Positions 62,214 to 64,000 of a stretch of DNA of 64,000 nt are shown here, one piece after another. A program made the translations under genes and the position numbers. Numbering within the stretch: position 1 is the stretch's first letter; every line of letters begins with the position of its first letter. Origin of the DNA: Hymenopellis radicata. Lineage: Eukaryota; Basidiomycota; Agaricomycetes; Agaricales; Physalacriaceae. The stretch is taken from positions 124,001 through 188,000 of the forward strand of contig JADNRX010000017.1 of NCBI GenBank assembly GCA_015501595.1, in the 5' to 3' direction. The notes under the pieces were generated by a model that had not been told where the DNA came from, did not search any database, and was given only the letters and a program-made list of their open reading frames with translations.

Positions 62214-62581
62214 GAGATCGAGAGGGAGAGAGTCTAAACCCCCGGTGATCTATCCCAAAAAGGCAGGTCTTGTTCTTCGGCTCAACCGGTCCGAGCTCGC
62301 CCGTCATCAATGTAGATGTAACATACTCAGTTTTATACAGATACTCAACTACCTACCCTGTTCAAACTCTCTGGAAGTCAAGAATCAACCAACCCGCCTA
62401 ACCACCGGTGAAGGGATACCCAGGTATCCCGATTGAAAGACAAAACTCATCCCGTTCATCAGTCTGGTTCCCACCCGGCACCTATACCAACATGCGGCCG
62501 ATCTGCAACCACGGTACGTACCACAGTGCAACCACGACGGACGTGGTTGCGTTTCAACCACCCTGGGTTTTGCCGCCGGTG

Positions 62582-62584
62582 TGA
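62582..62584. repeat. 3-bp target duplication TGA, right
   Basis: TGA directly after the right inverted repeat. Confidence 0.8.
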
Positions 62585-62825
62585 AGCTATGCTCAAACGG
62601 GCATGCAGATGCGTTGTATTATCTCCAAGGCGTAAATATGGCTGATCCGAGCACCGAGGTAGCGATTGCAGGATTGGCTCGGAGCACTTGATGTATATAC
62701 CATAAATTCACGACAAGCACGATATGCAGGCATATGTGATCGCGATAGGAGGCTGTCGCCACTACTAACAGACTGTAAAAGAAGAATGCCAATGTTGTAG
62801 GGGTTGTTTAGGGATCGCCACTTCT

Positions 62826-63840
62826 CTACCCCCATAATCGATTGCGGTCTGCGTCAATATGAGCGAACACGGAAAAATAAAATGTCAATGAGGAGATGGT
62901 ACCTATCGCGGTTGATAAGTTTATCTCCCTTATTCTCTCCGCCACGACCTGCTGCGCCGCCGTCCATGTACTTTCGAAGCCGCGTACCGAGGCTTCCCAG
63001 TCAAGCACCATGTTCGGGTACGTCAAGAAAACAATTCTTGGGTCCTCTGTCGGCACATGTTCTATGCCTTCATCCACGAGGACTGACATGACCCTCAATG
63101 TGGGACATTGCGACGACAGGGAAAGCAGATACGACTTTCTGATATGAAAATGCACAATGACGCCTAGCTGTGTGAGATTCGGCGTGGACGAGAGATCTGG
63201 AAGGGCGCCGTCCTCGTCTCCATCCCAATGAATCAAGTCCAGACGCACTATATTCTGCAGGAGAGTGGAACGGCACAGCATGTCACTTGAGAGCTCGTGG
63301 AAACATTTTCAGCGGGACGGAGAGGTTTCGGAGCGGAAGGTAGGCTAATAGCGGTGGGATAGAGATGTGGGAATCGGATGACCAGAAATCCACCCAGAGA
63401 GCCAAGCTGTCGAGCCCGGTACAGATGCTCAGGATCTGTGTGGCGACGAGGGGCTCGACGGATATCGTCAGGCAGAGTTTCTTCACGTTTGCAGCGAAGA
63501 AAGTGGATGATATCGACCCCATGGTGCGCAGAAATAAATCGGCATCTTGGCTCCCGAGCGTCACTAGCTCGTATACGAGCGGCTGGATCCTGTGGCATCG
63601 TCAGACTTGAACACTGAGCAGATTATCGTACAACGACACGTACCATGTCTTCACCCGTCGTGCTACAAGAACGAGATCTAGAGCGCGACCGGGCTGCATC
63701 CGTGCAGCGGCCTCGAAGATTTCCGTTCGAGTTCCATCGGCAGATCCTGTATTGGGAAATATTGCAGAGCGGACATGATTTCGTGGGGGCTTCGCAGTTG
63801 ACATTGGACGTTCGTAAATAAATGGTGCATCAGCAGTCAT
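62826..63840 (-). pseudogene. F-box-like protein, two homopolymer frameshifts
   Basis: Resembles the large agaricomycete family with a degenerate F-box followed by leucine-rich helices. Blocks: 'LPMELERK' then, in another frame, 'IFEAAARMQPGRALDLVLVA', 'RRVKTWIQPLVYELVTLGSQ' across an intron, 'PLLAYLPLRNLSVPLKMF', then after a second shift 'HELSSDMLCRSTLLQNIVRL', 'LSSTPNLTQLGVIVHF' and 'VRGFESTWTAAQQVVAERI'. One A seems missing in an A run near 63720 and one T too many near 63306. The start at 63840 is uncertain. F-box proteins pick targets for SCF ubiquitin ligases; target unknown. Confidence 0.5.
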
Positions 63841-64000
63841 TAAATTTACAACGGGATGGTAATTGAAATATCGGAAGGAGATACTTAGGCCACTTGTGAC
63901 TCCGACAGCCGGTATCTTTATCCTCTTCATCAACGAGCCCATACATGCGCCCAACTGGACCAAATACGTACAATGAATATACGGATGGCGGTCAATCTAC

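Larger units (their letters stand above)
55018..62581. mobile_element. CACTA-type (Plavaka/Tnp2) DNA transposon, 7,564 bp
   Basis: The ends start CACCGGCGGCAA and form inverted repeats of about 53 bp (55018-55070 and 62529-62581) with a few mismatches; each contains the palindrome AACCACGTCCGTCGTGGTT. The 3-bp TGA duplication and CAC termini are CACTA features, and the minus strand carries a Tnp2-like transposase. A second gene lies on the plus strand. Between them are long palindromes, degenerate tandem repeats and a captured upf1 piece. Confidence 0.87.

Overview
The window looks like nuclear DNA of an agaricomycete (mushroom-forming basidiomycete). Genes are split by many 47-61 bp introns, and the recognisable genes fit such fungi: an RNA-binding protein ending in MLLE domains, a clp1 (clampless) relic, a microexon-rich P450, a Dal5/Tna1-type MFS permease and GFA1. 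All calls come from reading the sequence; no database search was run.

Layout. 1-14.5 kb is mostly host DNA: the 3' part of an Rrm4-like MLLE gene, a frameshifted clp1, a 3' P450 scrap, an unknown gene, an intact 17-exon P450 and an intact MFS transporter, the last two in tandem on the minus strand. 14.56-47.40 kb is a nest of mobile elements. The outer layer is a hAT-like element with 8-bp target duplications, inserted 62 bp upstream of the MFS start codon. Inside it sits a YR retrotransposon of the PAT/Ngaro type (gag, RT-RNase H, tyrosine recombinase, split direct repeats). That element was invaded three times: by two head-to-tail 10.49-kb Crypton-type elements at a 6-bp TACATA site, by a 2.6-kb TIR element with a GG duplication, and by a 2.6-kb foldback element with ~1.1-kb arms inside gag. 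47.4-54.7 kb is host again: intact GFA1, a small coiled-coil gene and a damaged aldo/keto reductase. 55.02-62.58 kb is a CACTA-type transposon with a TGA target duplication, a Tnp2-like transposase, a second gene and a captured upf1 fragment. A damaged F-box-like gene closes the window.

The most unusual content is the Crypton pair. Each unit encodes a tyrosine recombinase with a C-terminal GCR1_C-like domain, an XPG/GEN1-like structure-specific nuclease with its acidic residues in place, a third unknown multi-exon gene, a near-perfect 31-bp-arm hairpin, and a mosaic of host gene fragments (glutathione reductase, Hsp70, Ubp6-like, a secreted protein). Left end, unit-unit junction and right end all show the same 6-bp core. 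Two uninterrupted copies of the target survive at 46.95 and 47.17 kb, so integration of a circular form can be read directly.

Several genes (clp1, AKR, F-box, pol, Tnp2) carry single-base shifts, often in homopolymers. Some may be consensus errors rather than real pseudogenes.
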